From positions 1 through 48,315 of the forward strand of contig CAYYJN010000011.1 in assembly GCA_964472275.1 (NCBI GenBank): a DNA stretch of 48,315 nt, in the 5' to 3' direction. Every line of letters begins with the position of its first letter. Positions within the stretch are counted from its first letter, which is position 1. A program made the position numbers and the translations under genes. Below the pieces are notes generated by a model. The model saw only the letters and a list, made by a program, of their open reading frames with translations. It did no database searches and was not told the DNA's origin. The stretch comes from JAFDVN01 sp964472275. Its GTDB lineage: Bacteria; Acidobacteriota; Holophagae; Holophagales; Holophagaceae. Positions 35,026 through 43,016 of the stretch are shown here, one piece after another.

Positions 35026-35519
35026 CGCAGCTCCCAGGCCTCGATCAATTCGCCGTCCTTCACACGCATCCGGAAATGCCGCCCGCCCAGCGCCGCGCCA
35101 GGGTCGGGCGTGAGCGCGTAGAGCCGCGTTCCGTCCGCCTGCTGCTGGCGCGCGATCAGATGATGCTGAGTCTGCAAAAAGGACTGCTTCTGCCGCAACC
35201 GCAACCGGTCGCCCGACGACGACAGCGGATTCCAGCGCCAGGGCCAGGCGTCCCGCTCCGGGAAACGCGCGCAGGCGCCAGGCTCCAGTTCCCAGATGGC
35301 CGCGTACTTCCTCAGCTCGGTGAGGGTGAGCGGATCGGTGACGGGCGTGCCGCCGCTAGGCACGGGGCCGAGTGGAACCCGGAAGGCGCGGGTGAGGGGA
35401 GCGATCCGCTGATAGCCCGACTGGGCCATGCCCCACGCGAGGAAGTCCGCGCCCAGCCAGATCAGGGGTGCGAGCGCGAGGGCCGATCCCCAAGTGCCCA
35501 GTTGGCGGAAGAGCTTCAT
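35022..35519 (-). CDS. Small membrane-anchored protein of unknown function
   Basis: A 165-aa protein with one N-terminal hydrophobic helix (GSALALAPLIWLGADFLAWGM) and a soluble part rich in Arg, Trp and Gln. I do not recognise a family. Start at ATG 35519, overlapping the pseudouridine synthase stop by four bases (ATGA), and its own stop overlaps the lipid kinase start. This tight coupling on both sides supports it being a real gene. Confidence 0.72.
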   Translation of the reverse strand: MKLFRQLGTWGSALALAPLIWLGADFLAWGMAQSGYQRIAPLTRAFRVPLGPVPSGGTPVTDPLTLTELRKYAAIWELEPGACARFPERDAWPWRWNPLSSSGDRLRLRQKQSFLQTQHHLIARQQQADGTRLYALTPDPGAALGGRHFRMRVKDGELIEAWELR

Positions 35520-36391
35520 GGTTGCCTCTGGAATCGGGTGGGCGGCGCTTCCAATTCCAGCGGCGCGCCGGTGACGGGATGGGTGAGCGAGAGACGCCAC
35601 GCGTGGAGCCAGAGCCGGTCCGACTCCGCGCCGCCGTAAAGGCGGTCGCCGAGGATCGGATGACCAAGGCTCGCGAGGTGGACGCGGATTTGGTGGGTCC
35701 GGCCCGTGCGGGGCTTGGCGAGGATCCAGTGGGGACCTTCCAGCGAAGGGCGCAGATCCGATGGCACTTCCTCGAATTCCGTCAGGGAAGCTTTGGCCTC
35801 GATGAGATCGCCTTCGCAGCCGAAGCGGCCCGGATCCGCGTGGCGAATGCGCCCGATGGGCCGGTCCACGGCGCAGGGCGCGAGGCTTTCCGAAAGCCGC
35901 GCCAAGTAGCTCTTCCGCACGCCGCCTTCGGTGAACTGCTTCGTGAGCGAAGGATTCGCGGCGGCGCTCTTGGCGAAGACGAGCAGGCCCGAAGTGCCCA
36001 GGTCCAGGCGGTGATGGAGGAAGAGCTTCAGCTCCGGCCGCTGCTTGCGGAGCAGCGCCTGGAGATCGTGCTGATCCGAGGCCCAGGTGCCTTGGGTGGG
36101 AAGGCCCGCGGGCTTGTCCACCGCCAGGATCCATTCGTCCTCGAAGACGATGGGAATGACGAGGTCCGGCGGCTCTGGCAGATCAGGATCAAAGGCGACC
36201 CGGACTTCGGTGCCCGGAGCCAGCGTCTTGCCCGCGACCTTCACGCGCTTGCGAGCCGCCTGGACGCCGCCCAGCCGCAGCGCCTCCCGAGCCGCGCGCC
36301 GCGAAAGCCCGGTGCGGGCGGCGATGAGCTGATCGAGCCGCAGGCCCGCGTCCGAGGCGTCCACCGAGAAGGTCCAGCGCTGCAAAGCCAT
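35516..36391 (-). CDS. RluA-family pseudouridine synthase
   Basis: A 291-aa enzyme that isomerises uridine to pseudouridine in RNA. An S4 RNA-binding domain is N-terminal (GLRLDQLIAARTGLSRRAAREALRLGGV), and the catalytic Asp130 sits in HHRLDLGTSGLL. KPRTGRTHQIRVHLASLGHPILGD is the typical C-terminal motif. RNA target cannot be assigned (RluC, RluD or TruC type). It is the first gene of a three-gene overlapping unit, divergent from cysK. Confidence 0.92.
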   Translation of the reverse strand: MALQRWTFSVDASDAGLRLDQLIAARTGLSRRAAREALRLGGVQAARKRVKVAGKTLAPGTEVRVAFDPDLPEPPDLVIPIVFEDEWILAVDKPAGLPTQGTWASDQHDLQALLRKQRPELKLFLHHRLDLGTSGLLVFAKSAAANPSLTKQFTEGGVRKSYLARLSESLAPCAVDRPIGRIRHADPGRFGCEGDLIEAKASLTEFEEVPSDLRPSLEGPHWILAKPRTGRTHQIRVHLASLGHPILGDRLYGGAESDRLWLHAWRLSLTHPVTGAPLELEAPPTRFQRQP

Positions 36392-36426
36392 GGCTTCCAG
36401 CCTATCGGCAGGGGCGCGAAGAAATT

Positions 36427-36469
36427 GTTGACAAAAAAAGTCAACATATTGTTGAGTAAAAGGGTCAAC
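36427..36469 (+). promoter_or_regulatory. Two tandem palindromic operators upstream of cysK
   Basis: GTTGAC-N7-GTCAAC (36427-36445) and GTTGAG-N7-GTCAAC (36451-36469) are 19-bp palindromes 24 bases apart start to start, in an AT-rich island. TTGACA (36428-36433) inside the first could be a -35 box; a good -10 is not obvious. The TTGAC-N7-GTCAA layout resembles the IscR type 1 site, so an Rrf2-family regulator of cysteine or iron-sulfur metabolism is a plausible binder. Confidence 0.75.
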
Positions 36470-36483
36470 TTTGAGGAGCCCCC

Positions 36484-37449
36484 ATGAGCCACCGTCCCAA
36501 TCGCGCGGAGTTCGCCTACGAACTCATCGGTCACACACCCGTCGTGCGCCTGCACCGACTCGTCCCAGAAGGTTCTGCCGCGGTCTTCGTGAAGCTGGAA
36601 AGCCAGAACCCCGGCGGCAGCGTGAAGGACCGCATCGCCCTCGCCATGATCGAGGACGCGGAAAGCAAGGACCTGCTACGCCCCGGCATGCGCCTGTTGG
36701 AAGCCACCAGCGGCAACACGGGCATCGGCCTCGCGTTCGTCGCCGCGGCCAAGGGCTATGCGCTCACGCTCGTGATGCCCGACACCATGACTGCGGAACG
36801 CCGCGCGTTGCTCAAGGCCTACGGCGCGCACCTCGTCCTCATCCCCGGCGCGGGTGGCATGAAGGCCGCCGTCGAGAAGGCGGATGAGATCGCCGCCGCG
36901 AACCCGGGCCGCTACTTCCAGGTGCGCCAGTTCGACAACCCGGCGAATCCGGCCGTCCACAGCCGCACCACGGCGGAAGAAGTGCTGGCCCAGGTGCCTG
37001 AACTGGACGCCTTCGTCGCGGGCGTCGGCACGGGCGGCACCGTGACCGGTGTGGGCCAGGTGCTGAGGAAGAAGAAGCCTTCCGTGCTCGTGGTGGCGGT
37101 GGAGCCCACCACCTCGCCGCTGCTCAGCAAGGGCGAGATCGGGCCGAACAAGATCCAGGGCATCGGCCCCAACTTCGTTCCCGCCGTGCTGGATCGGAAC
37201 GCCTTCCAGCGCGTGGAGCCCGTCTCCTTCGAGGACGCGGTGGCCACCTCCCGCCGTCTGGCGCGGGAAGAGGGCATCCTCGTCGGCATCAGCAGCGGCG
37301 GCAACTTGGCCATCGCGCTGAAGCTCGCCAAGGAGCTGGGCGAAGGCAAGACGGTGGTGGCCGTGCTTCCCGACACCGGCGAGCGCTACCTCACGCACCC
37401 GCTCTACGCCGAGATCGAGGAGCTGAAGGACGAGGCCGTGGCGGTCTGA
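36484..37449 (+). CDS. cysK: Cysteine synthase (O-acetylserine sulfhydrylase)
   Basis: A 321-aa PLP enzyme that forms cysteine from O-acetylserine and sulfide. The PLP lysine (Lys48) lies in QNPGGSVKDRIA, followed by EATSGNTGIGLAFVAAAKGY, the phosphate-binding VGTGGTVTGVG and GISSGGN. The combination and length match CysK. GAGGAG precedes the ATG. The two palindromic sites directly upstream suggest repression according to sulfur or cysteine status. No cysE is adjacent. A 13-bp hairpin beginning 12 bases after the stop may terminate it or control the next gene. Confidence 0.96.
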   Translation: MSHRPNRAEFAYELIGHTPVVRLHRLVPEGSAAVFVKLESQNPGGSVKDRIALAMIEDAESKDLLRPGMRLLEATSGNTGIGLAFVAAAKGYALTLVMPDTMTAERRALLKAYGAHLVLIPGAGGMKAAVEKADEIAAANPGRYFQVRQFDNPANPAVHSRTTAEEVLAQVPELDAFVAGVGTGGTVTGVGQVLRKKKPSVLVVAVEPTTSPLLSKGEIGPNKIQGIGPNFVPAVLDRNAFQRVEPVSFEDAVATSRRLAREEGILVGISSGGNLAIALKLAKELGEGKTVVAVLPDTGERYLTHPLYAEIEELKDEAVAV

Positions 37450-37461
37450 AGCGAGCTTCAT

Positions 37462-37494
37462 GCGAGGATGGGGCCCCATGCGCCCCATCCTCGC
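37462..37494 (+). promoter_or_regulatory. Hairpin with the next gene's start codon in its loop
   Basis: GCGAGGATGGGGC (37462-37474) and GCCCCATCCTCGC (37482-37494) are perfect 13-bp complements around a seven-base loop holding the ATG (37478-37480) of the CAP-domain gene. The 5' arm contains the GAGGA of a ribosome-binding site. It may be a cysK terminator, although no T-run follows, or a translational control. Confidence 0.65.
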
Positions 37495-38671
37495 CGTTTC
37501 GTTCCTCTTCGTCTCGTCGCTCGTCGCCCAACAGGCGAAGCAGGTGCTGGCCGAGCTCAACTGGGCGCGCCAGCAACCCGAGGCCGCGGCGGAGGTTTTG
37601 AAGGGCTGGTTGCCGCTCTTCGAAGGCGGCCACTACCTCGCCTTCCCCGGCGAGCCGCGTCTCCGCACCCAAGAAGGCGAACCCGCGGTGAAGGAAGCCA
37701 TCGCCTTCCTGGAAAAGCAAAGGCCGCTACCGCCCCTGGCCTGGTCAGACCGCTTGGCGCGAGCCGCGGAAGATCTGGCGCGGGATCAGGCCCGGCACGG
37801 CGGGCTCGGGCATCAAGGCAGCGATGGCAGCCTGCCCTGGGATCGCATCAAGCGCTACGGCGTCGTGGATGGCGGCGTGGGCGAGGTGGCCACCTACGGC
37901 ACCTTCGGCGAGCCCGGCGATCCGCGCCGGGCGGTGCTGGCGCTCATCGTGGATGACGGCGTGAAGGACCGCGGGCATCGGACCGTGATCTTCGACCCCA
38001 CCTACACCCTCGCCGGCGCGGCCTGGGACGCGCATCCCATCTACACCCGCATGGTGGTGGTGGATTTCGCGACCGGGTTCCTGCGGGATGTGGAGCCGCG
38101 GCCCGAGCCCGCGCGGCGCGGCGCTTTCGCGAAAGACCTCGTCCAGGAGCTGAATCGCGCGCGCCAGGACCCGAAGGCCTGCGCCGAGGAGTTGCGGACT
38201 TGGTTGGCGTATTTCCAGGCAGGTCGCGTGCTGGCCTTCCCCGGTGAGCGCCCGATGCAGACGGCGGAGGGCGCGGAGGCGGTCCGGGAGGCCATCGCCT
38301 CGCTGGAGTCAAGGCAACCGGCGCCGCCGGTCGCGTGGTCCGAAGAACTCGCGGCCAGCGCCGAGGAACGCGTGGCCGCGGAGGACGGCGGGGCTCCCGG
38401 GGGGATGGATCTCCAAACGCGCCTCGCGCGCCACGGCGGGCTGGATTCGCCTTGCGGGGAGGCGATCACCTACGGCGACTTCGGCGGCCCCCAGCGCCTC
38501 CGTCGCGCGCTGCTCGCCATGCTCGTGGCGGATGGGGCGCGGGACCGGCGCACGCTTCGACTGCTGCTCGATCCCGGAGCGAAGCGGGCCGGAGCCGCCT
38601 GGGACACCCATCGCCAATTCGGTGCGCTCGCGGTCTTGGATGTGGCGGGGGCGCTCCGTCTCAATCGGTGA
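37478..38671 (+). CDS. Secreted protein with two tandem CAP/SCP domains
   Basis: A 397-aa exported protein (leader MRPILAVSFLFVSSLVAQQ). Two repeats of about 185 residues align clearly: AELNWARQQPEAAAEVLKGW with QELNRARQDPKACAEELRTW, and HYLAFPGEPRLRT with RVLAFPGERPMQT. The first keeps CAP cavity residues (GLGHQGSDG, GEVATYG, GHRTVIFDP). The second has lost the later histidine (DRRTLRLLLDP) and an inner segment, so it is probably degenerate. CAP proteins bind lipids or act extracellularly, with varied roles. An ATG at 37460 is an alternative start. Confidence 0.82.
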   Translation: MRPILAVSFLFVSSLVAQQAKQVLAELNWARQQPEAAAEVLKGWLPLFEGGHYLAFPGEPRLRTQEGEPAVKEAIAFLEKQRPLPPLAWSDRLARAAEDLARDQARHGGLGHQGSDGSLPWDRIKRYGVVDGGVGEVATYGTFGEPGDPRRAVLALIVDDGVKDRGHRTVIFDPTYTLAGAAWDAHPIYTRMVVVDFATGFLRDVEPRPEPARRGAFAKDLVQELNRARQDPKACAEELRTWLAYFQAGRVLAFPGERPMQTAEGAEAVREAIASLESRQPAPPVAWSEELAASAEERVAAEDGGAPGGMDLQTRLARHGGLDSPCGEAITYGDFGGPQRLRRALLAMLVADGARDRRTLRLLLDPGAKRAGAAWDTHRQFGALAVLDVAGALRLNR

Positions 38672-38710
38672 AGGGGAGCTCGCGCCACTGCTAGGCTTGC
38701 GGGGACTCCC

Positions 38711-39496
38711 ATGGCCTGGATCGCGACTCTCGGCGCCGCCGTGCGCCACTTCCTCGAATACGCCGGTGACCTCGCGCACCTGCTGATCCGCGCCGTCGGC
38801 GGCGCGCTGAGGCTGGATGGGGGCAAGGCGAAGGTGGTCCTCTCCGTGCTCAAGGCGCAAGTGCGCTTCACCGGCGAGCAGGCGGTGTGGCTGGCGGCGG
38901 GCGCGGGCGCCATCCTCGGCGCGGTCACGCTGCTCCAGGCCTACGCGCAGCTCGCGGGCTTCGGGCCTGGGCAATACACGGGCACTCTGCTCGGCGCGGT
39001 GGTACTCCGGGAACTCGGCCCCGTCCTCGCCGCCGTGCTGGTCATCGGCCGGAGCGGCACGGCCATCGCCGCCGAACTGGGCACCATGCGGCTGGGCGAC
39101 GAAGTGGAGGCGCTGGAAGTCCACGGCGTGGACCCCGCGCAATACCTGCTCGCCCCGCGCCTGCTCGGCGTGATCCTTTCGCTTTTCGCGCTGATGGTGT
39201 TCCTCAACGCGGCCTCGCTGCTGGCGGGCTACGCCGTCGCGGCGGGCAAGCTGGGCATGCCCTGGGGCGCCTTCTGGGCGCAGATCCGCGACGCGGTGGA
39301 GCTGCGCGACTTCGCGCTCACGGCCGTGAAGGCGGTCGTGTTCGGCGCGCTCATCGCGGCCCAGTCCCTCTACTTCGGCCTTTCGGTGAAGGCCAGCCAG
39401 ACGGAGATTCCGCAAGCGGTGACGCACGCGGTGGTGGCCGCGCTGGTGAGCGTCTTCCTCGCCGATGGGCTCTTCGTGGCGTTGATCTATGGCTGA
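38711..39496 (+). CDS. MlaE-family ABC transporter permease
   Basis: A 261-aa membrane protein with an amphipathic N-terminal segment and about five helices. It matches the MlaE family by GAVVLRELGPVLAAVLVIGRSGTAIAAELGTMRLGDEVEALEVHGVDP and the C-terminal ALVSVFLADGLFVALIYG. In the Mla system, MlaE sits in the inner membrane and moves phospholipids between it and the periplasmic MCE protein. GGGGA precedes the ATG. It overlaps the ATPase gene by eight bases. The genes are ordered permease, ATPase, MCE. Confidence 0.93.
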   Translation: MAWIATLGAAVRHFLEYAGDLAHLLIRAVGGALRLDGGKAKVVLSVLKAQVRFTGEQAVWLAAGAGAILGAVTLLQAYAQLAGFGPGQYTGTLLGAVVLRELGPVLAAVLVIGRSGTAIAAELGTMRLGDEVEALEVHGVDPAQYLLAPRLLGVILSLFALMVFLNAASLLAGYAVAAGKLGMPWGAFWAQIRDAVELRDFALTAVKAVVFGALIAAQSLYFGLSVKASQTEIPQAVTHAVVAALVSVFLADGLFVALIYG

Positions 39497-40163
39497 GCTG
39501 CTCGCGCGGGATCTCGCCTTGGCCGCGCCCGACGGTCGCCCCATCCTGCGCGCCGTGTCGCTGGAAGCGCCGGAGGGCGGCCGGGTCTGGATCGAAGGCG
39601 CCCCCGGTTCGGGCAAGCGCGCGCTGCTGAAAGTGCTCGCGGGCCTGCTGAGGCCGGAAGAAGGCGAAGTCCGGCTCGGCGGCGTTCCGCTCTGGCCTGG
39701 CGAAGGCATCGCGGCCACGCGGGGCAAGGTCCGCGTCGGCTTCGCGTTCGCCCAAGGGGGCTTGCTTTCCAATCAGACGCTGCGCGAAAACCTCGCGCTT
39801 CCCCTTCGTTTCGCGGGGCGAGGGGAAATGGAAGTGGACGCGGTCCTCGAGCGCTTTGATGTGAAGGCATCCGCGGAGCTGCGCCCCCACGCGCTGGGCG
39901 CCCGCGCCCGAAAGCTGGCGCAACTGGCGCGCGTCGAACTGCTTCAGCCGGACGCGATCTTCCTCGCCGAACCCTTCGAGGATCTAGAAGGTGCCGACCT
40001 CGCCTTGGCGCGCGAGGCCATCCAGCGCTGGGCGAAGGACCCGGGCCGCCTCATCGTCCTCTCCGCGGAGAGCGCCGATCCGGGACTGCTCGAAGGCGCG
40101 CGGCGCGTGCGCCTGGAGGCTGGCAGAATCCAAGGCGACATCGAACACGAGGGGACGCCATGA
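39489..40163 (+). CDS. MlaF-like ABC ATPase with degenerate catalytic motifs
   Basis: A 224-aa ABC ATPase-like protein encoded between the permease and MCE genes. The fold is recognisable, but key positions have changed. Walker A is GAPGSGKR (37-44), with Arg instead of Ser/Thr after the lysine. The signature region reads LGARAR (136-141) rather than LSGGQ. Walker B is AIFLAEP, with alanine for the aspartate. The switch histidine is replaced (LSAES, 191-195). The Q-loop (FAQGGLL) and Glu161 remain. It may be an inactive or regulatory subunit, with ATPase activity supplied elsewhere. It overlaps the MCE gene by four bases. Confidence 0.83.
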   Translation: MAELLARDLALAAPDGRPILRAVSLEAPEGGRVWIEGAPGSGKRALLKVLAGLLRPEEGEVRLGGVPLWPGEGIAATRGKVRVGFAFAQGGLLSNQTLRENLALPLRFAGRGEMEVDAVLERFDVKASAELRPHALGARARKLAQLARVELLQPDAIFLAEPFEDLEGADLALAREAIQRWAKDPGRLIVLSAESADPGLLEGARRVRLEAGRIQGDIEHEGTP

Positions 40164-41098
40164 TCGTCAAACGGCAGGACGCGCGCCTCGGCTTCTTCGT
40201 CCTGGCCGCGCTCGCGCTCTTCCTCGGCCTGCTGGCCTACAAGAGCGCGCCCGCGGTGGCCGCGACCACGCGGCCGTTGAGCATCCGTCTGGAGGATCTG
40301 CAAGGCGTGGATGTGGGCACGCCCGTGCTGCTCCAAGGCTACCCCGTGGGCCGCGTGGAGCAGGTGGCGCTGAACCGGGAAGGCACCGTTTACACCTTCC
40401 TCGTCCGCGCTTCGATCCAGCGGGATCTCGTCCTGTGGAACGGCACCAAGGCCGCCGTCGTCGCCCAGGGCCTGAGCGGCACCGCGCTCGCGTTGGTGTT
40501 GCCGCCGCCGGATCAGCGCGGCGTGACGCTCGCCGCGGACGCGATCCTTCCCGGCGAAGCGGGCAGCAGCCTCGGCACGGTGCTCGCCAAGGCCGACAAG
40601 CTGCTCGGCGATCTGGATGGCTCCGTGAACGACCTCCGGGCGCAATTCAAAGCCAAAGGCGCGGGCGTGCTGCTGGATCACCCGCCCGTCGCGAAGGCGT
40701 TGAAAGATTTGGATTCAACATTGCGCGCTTACAAGGGCCTGGCCGACCAAGGGCAGAAGACGGTTGCCGGCCTCGATCCCGCGTTGGCGGATTTGCAGGC
40801 GAGCCTCAAACAGGTGCGCGCGCTGCTGGACAACCGGAGCGGCGATCTGGACACGACCGTGAAGAACCTCGCCTCGCTCACCACGAAGCTGGACAGCCTC
40901 AGCGCCGCGCTGGACGAGGCCGTGCGCACCGATCAGCCCCAGCTCGCGGAATCCCTGAAAAGCGTGAACGCGCTCACCAAGAGCCTCCACGAGCTGGTGG
41001 AGCTGCTGAAGCAGAAACCCCATTGGGTCGTCTGGGGCACGCCCAGCGACGCGGCCAAGCAGAAGGCCAAGGACGCGGCGACCCAGCCGGGGAAGTGA
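40160..41098 (+). CDS. MlaD-like MCE-domain lipid-transport protein
   Basis: A 312-aa protein with one N-terminal membrane helix (LGFFVLAALALFLGLLAY) and a single MCE domain (~40-130, with LEDLQGVDVGTPVLLQGYPVGRVEQVAL and GLSGTALALVL). A long helical, coiled-coil-like C-terminal half follows (DSTLRAYKGLADQGQKTVAG, LDTTVKNLASLTTKLDSLSAALDEAV). MCE proteins form hexameric rings that bind lipids in the periplasm. It is the last gene of the MlaE-MlaF-MlaD-like unit and its TGA directly precedes the hairpin repeat at 41099. Confidence 0.92.
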   Translation: MIVKRQDARLGFFVLAALALFLGLLAYKSAPAVAATTRPLSIRLEDLQGVDVGTPVLLQGYPVGRVEQVALNREGTVYTFLVRASIQRDLVLWNGTKAAVVAQGLSGTALALVLPPPDQRGVTLAADAILPGEAGSSLGTVLAKADKLLGDLDGSVNDLRAQFKAKGAGVLLDHPPVAKALKDLDSTLRAYKGLADQGQKTVAGLDPALADLQASLKQVRALLDNRSGDLDTTVKNLASLTTKLDSLSAALDEAVRTDQPQLAESLKSVNALTKSLHELVELLKQKPHWVVWGTPSDAAKQKAKDAATQPGK

Positions 41099-41188
41099 AA
41101 CCACTTACACAGAGATCGCGAAGAGGCGGAGGACGCTGAGAAAAAACTCCGTGTCCTCAGCCCCTTCGCGACCTCCGCGTAAGCGGTT
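41099..41188. repeat. Inverted repeat filling the gap between two convergent stop codons
   Basis: Arms 41099-41140 and 41147-41188 match as inverted repeats at about 34 of 42 positions around an A6 loop. The left arm starts at the base after the MCE gene's TGA; the right arm ends within the TAA of the YciI-like gene. Five of the eight differences are A/G changes that would be G-U pairs in a minus-strand transcript. It shares the stop-abutting AACC start with 102-160 and 31692-31763, but its arms are more diverged. Confidence 0.82.
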
Positions 41189-41480
41189 AGAGCTTGTCCA
41201 GCGCGTCCACGCCGATGGTCGGCGCCCAGGGCAACAGCTCGTATTGGGCGCAGCCTTGCTGGACGAAGGGGTCGCCGTCGCGGATGGCGTCGAGGGCCGC
41301 CGCGGCGCCGTCGTCGGGCACGCGCAGCAGGAGGATGCCGCCGCTGCGCGGATCCATGGGGCCGGAGGCGAGGAGTTGCCCTTTGGTTTGGACCTCGCGG
41401 AGGTAGGCGCGGTGCGCGTCCACGACCTTGAGGACTTCTTCGAGCGGCTTGCGGTAACGGACGAGCGCGATGGCGTACAT
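41187..41480 (-). CDS. YciI-like protein
   Basis: A 97-aa single-domain protein of the YCII family, a ferredoxin-like fold with a conserved histidine (His23 in VVDAHRAYL) and aspartate. MYAIALVRYRKPLEEVLKVV and GPMDPRSGGILLLRVPDDGAA are characteristic. Function of most members is unknown; some dehydrohalogenases share the fold. It starts one base after the stop of the carbamate-kinase gene and is surely co-transcribed with it. Its stop lies in the hairpin repeat. Confidence 0.88.
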   Translation of the reverse strand: MYAIALVRYRKPLEEVLKVVDAHRAYLREVQTKGQLLASGPMDPRSGGILLLRVPDDGAAAALDAIRDGDPFVQQGCAQYELLPWAPTIGVDALDKL

Positions 41481-41481
41481 G

Positions 41482-42429
41482 TCAGTCCTTCACGATGCGC
41501 GTGCCGACGGACTCGAAGCTGTGGCCTTTGAGCGCGTCGGGCGAGGTGATGAGCACTTCTTCGCCGCCGCCGTCGAGGAAGGAGAGGGCGCTTTCGATCT
41601 TCGGTCCCATGCTGCCGGGGGGGAACTGGCCTTCGGCGAGGTGCTTCCGCGCCTCGCTGGCGGTCATGCGATCCACCCACCGCTGCGTCGGTTTTCCGAA
41701 ATCCAGCGCGACCTTGGGCACGCCGGTGAGGACGACATAGAGCTTGGCGCCGAGCTGGGCCGCGAGCAGGGCGCTGAGCCGGTCCTTGTCAATGACGGCT
41801 TCGACGCCGACGAGAAAGCCGCTCGCGTCCTTGATGACGGGGATGCCGCCCCCGCCGCCCGCGATCACCGCGTGGCCGGTCTGGAGCAAAAGACGAATCG
41901 CTTCGAGCTGCACGATCTCCAGCGGTTTCGGACTCGGGACGACTTTGCGCCAGCCTCGGCCCGAATCCTCGCGCACCTTCCACTTCTTCGTCTTCGCCAG
42001 CTCCAGCGCGCGGAACTCGGGATAAAAAGGTCCGATGAATTTGGTGGGGTTGGCGAAACCGGGGTCGTCCTTGTCCACGACCACTTCCGTCAGCACCGCG
42101 CTCACGGGCGTGTCCAGCTTCTCGAAGCGCAGGCGGTTCGTGAGCATGCGCTCGATCATGTAGCCCATGGAGCCCTGGGTCATGCCCACGGCGATGTCCA
42201 GGCTGTAGGGCGGGATCTGCGTGGCCGCGGCTTCCTGCTGGATGAGCAGGTTGCCCACCTGGGGACCGTTGCCATGGACGACGCAGAGCGAATACCCCGC
42301 GGCCACCACGCGCGCCAGCGTCTCCGCCGTCTCCCGCGCGTTCTCCAACTGCTCCTCCTGCAGTCCGCTCTCCTTCTCTTTGAGGAGCGCGTTGCCGCCG
42401 ATGGCGAGGAGGGCGATGGGACGAGGCAT
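41482..42429 (-). CDS. arcC: Carbamate kinase
   Basis: A 315-aa amino-acid-kinase-fold enzyme interconverting carbamoyl phosphate plus ADP with carbamate plus ATP. It shows LLAIGGNALLKEKE, VVHGNGPQVGNLLIQQEAA, YSLDIAVGMTQGSMGYMIERML, VIAGGGGGIPVI and DKDRLSALLAAQLGA. It starts at ATG 42429; the upstream frame is not family-like. No arginine deiminase or ornithine transcarbamylase is adjacent, so its physiological role (arginine, agmatine or purine breakdown) is unclear. Confidence 0.94.
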   Translation of the reverse strand: MPRPIALLAIGGNALLKEKESGLQEEQLENARETAETLARVVAAGYSLCVVHGNGPQVGNLLIQQEAAATQIPPYSLDIAVGMTQGSMGYMIERMLTNRLRFEKLDTPVSAVLTEVVVDKDDPGFANPTKFIGPFYPEFRALELAKTKKWKVREDSGRGWRKVVPSPKPLEIVQLEAIRLLLQTGHAVIAGGGGGIPVIKDASGFLVGVEAVIDKDRLSALLAAQLGAKLYVVLTGVPKVALDFGKPTQRWVDRMTASEARKHLAEGQFPPGSMGPKIESALSFLDGGGEEVLITSPDALKGHSFESVGTRIVKD

Positions 42430-42532
42430 GGGCCGGTTCCAGGAAAAGAATCGAGTGTAGCGCCCCCGGGCTCGAAGCCCAGCGCGGAATGGGGCCGAAC
42501 CGGATAGAATCCAGGGATTCCAGGGTGGTTCC

Positions 42533-43009
42533 ATGGACGGGTATGAGGGATTTCAAGCGCCTGAAGCGCGCTTGGAGGACACGCAGGTCGAGGCGCTTGA
42601 TTTGGCGACCCGAGGGTCCAGGTTGGGCGCGAGCCTGCTGGACGGGCTCATTTTTGGGATCGGGGTGGGCCTCCTCGCCGTCTTCATGATCCCGCTTCTT
42701 CCCAGGTCCATCGCGTGGATCGTCCTCGCGGCGGCGGCGCTCACGCTCGTCGCCTGGAATCTCATCCTGCTCCATCGGCACGGCCAGAGTCTCGGCAAGC
42801 GGCTCGTCGGCGTCCGGATCGTGAGGCGCGATGGCAGTCGCGCGAGCTTGGGCCGCATCGTGGGTCTGCGCATCATCCCCGTGGCGATCCTGCGCTATGT
42901 CCCGATCATCGGTCCCATCCTTGGCCTGACCGACGCCCTTCTGATCTTCCGGGATTCGCGGAGATGCCTGCACGACGACATCGCGGACACCGCGGTCGTG
43001 AAGGCCTGA
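42533..43009 (+). CDS. RDD-family membrane protein 1
   Basis: A 158-aa membrane protein. RDD signatures are GSRLGASLLDGLIFG before the first helix, GQSLGKRLVGVRIVRRDG between helices, and the C-terminal RRCLHDDIADTAVVKA. About three membrane segments. RDD proteins have uncertain function, with some linked to ion transport or stress tolerance. AGGGTGG precedes the ATG. It is the first gene of the RDD-SpoIIM-MoxR operon and seven bases from the second RDD gene. Confidence 0.88.
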   Translation: MDGYEGFQAPEARLEDTQVEALDLATRGSRLGASLLDGLIFGIGVGLLAVFMIPLLPRSIAWIVLAAAALTLVAWNLILLHRHGQSLGKRLVGVRIVRRDGSRASLGRIVGLRIIPVAILRYVPIIGPILGLTDALLIFRDSRRCLHDDIADTAVVKA

Positions 43010-43016
43010 AGCGCGG

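Noticed and set aside
36421..36483. Riboswitch before cysK
   Set aside because: The leader is only about 60 bases and consists of two protein-operator-like palindromes with no aptamer-like fold.
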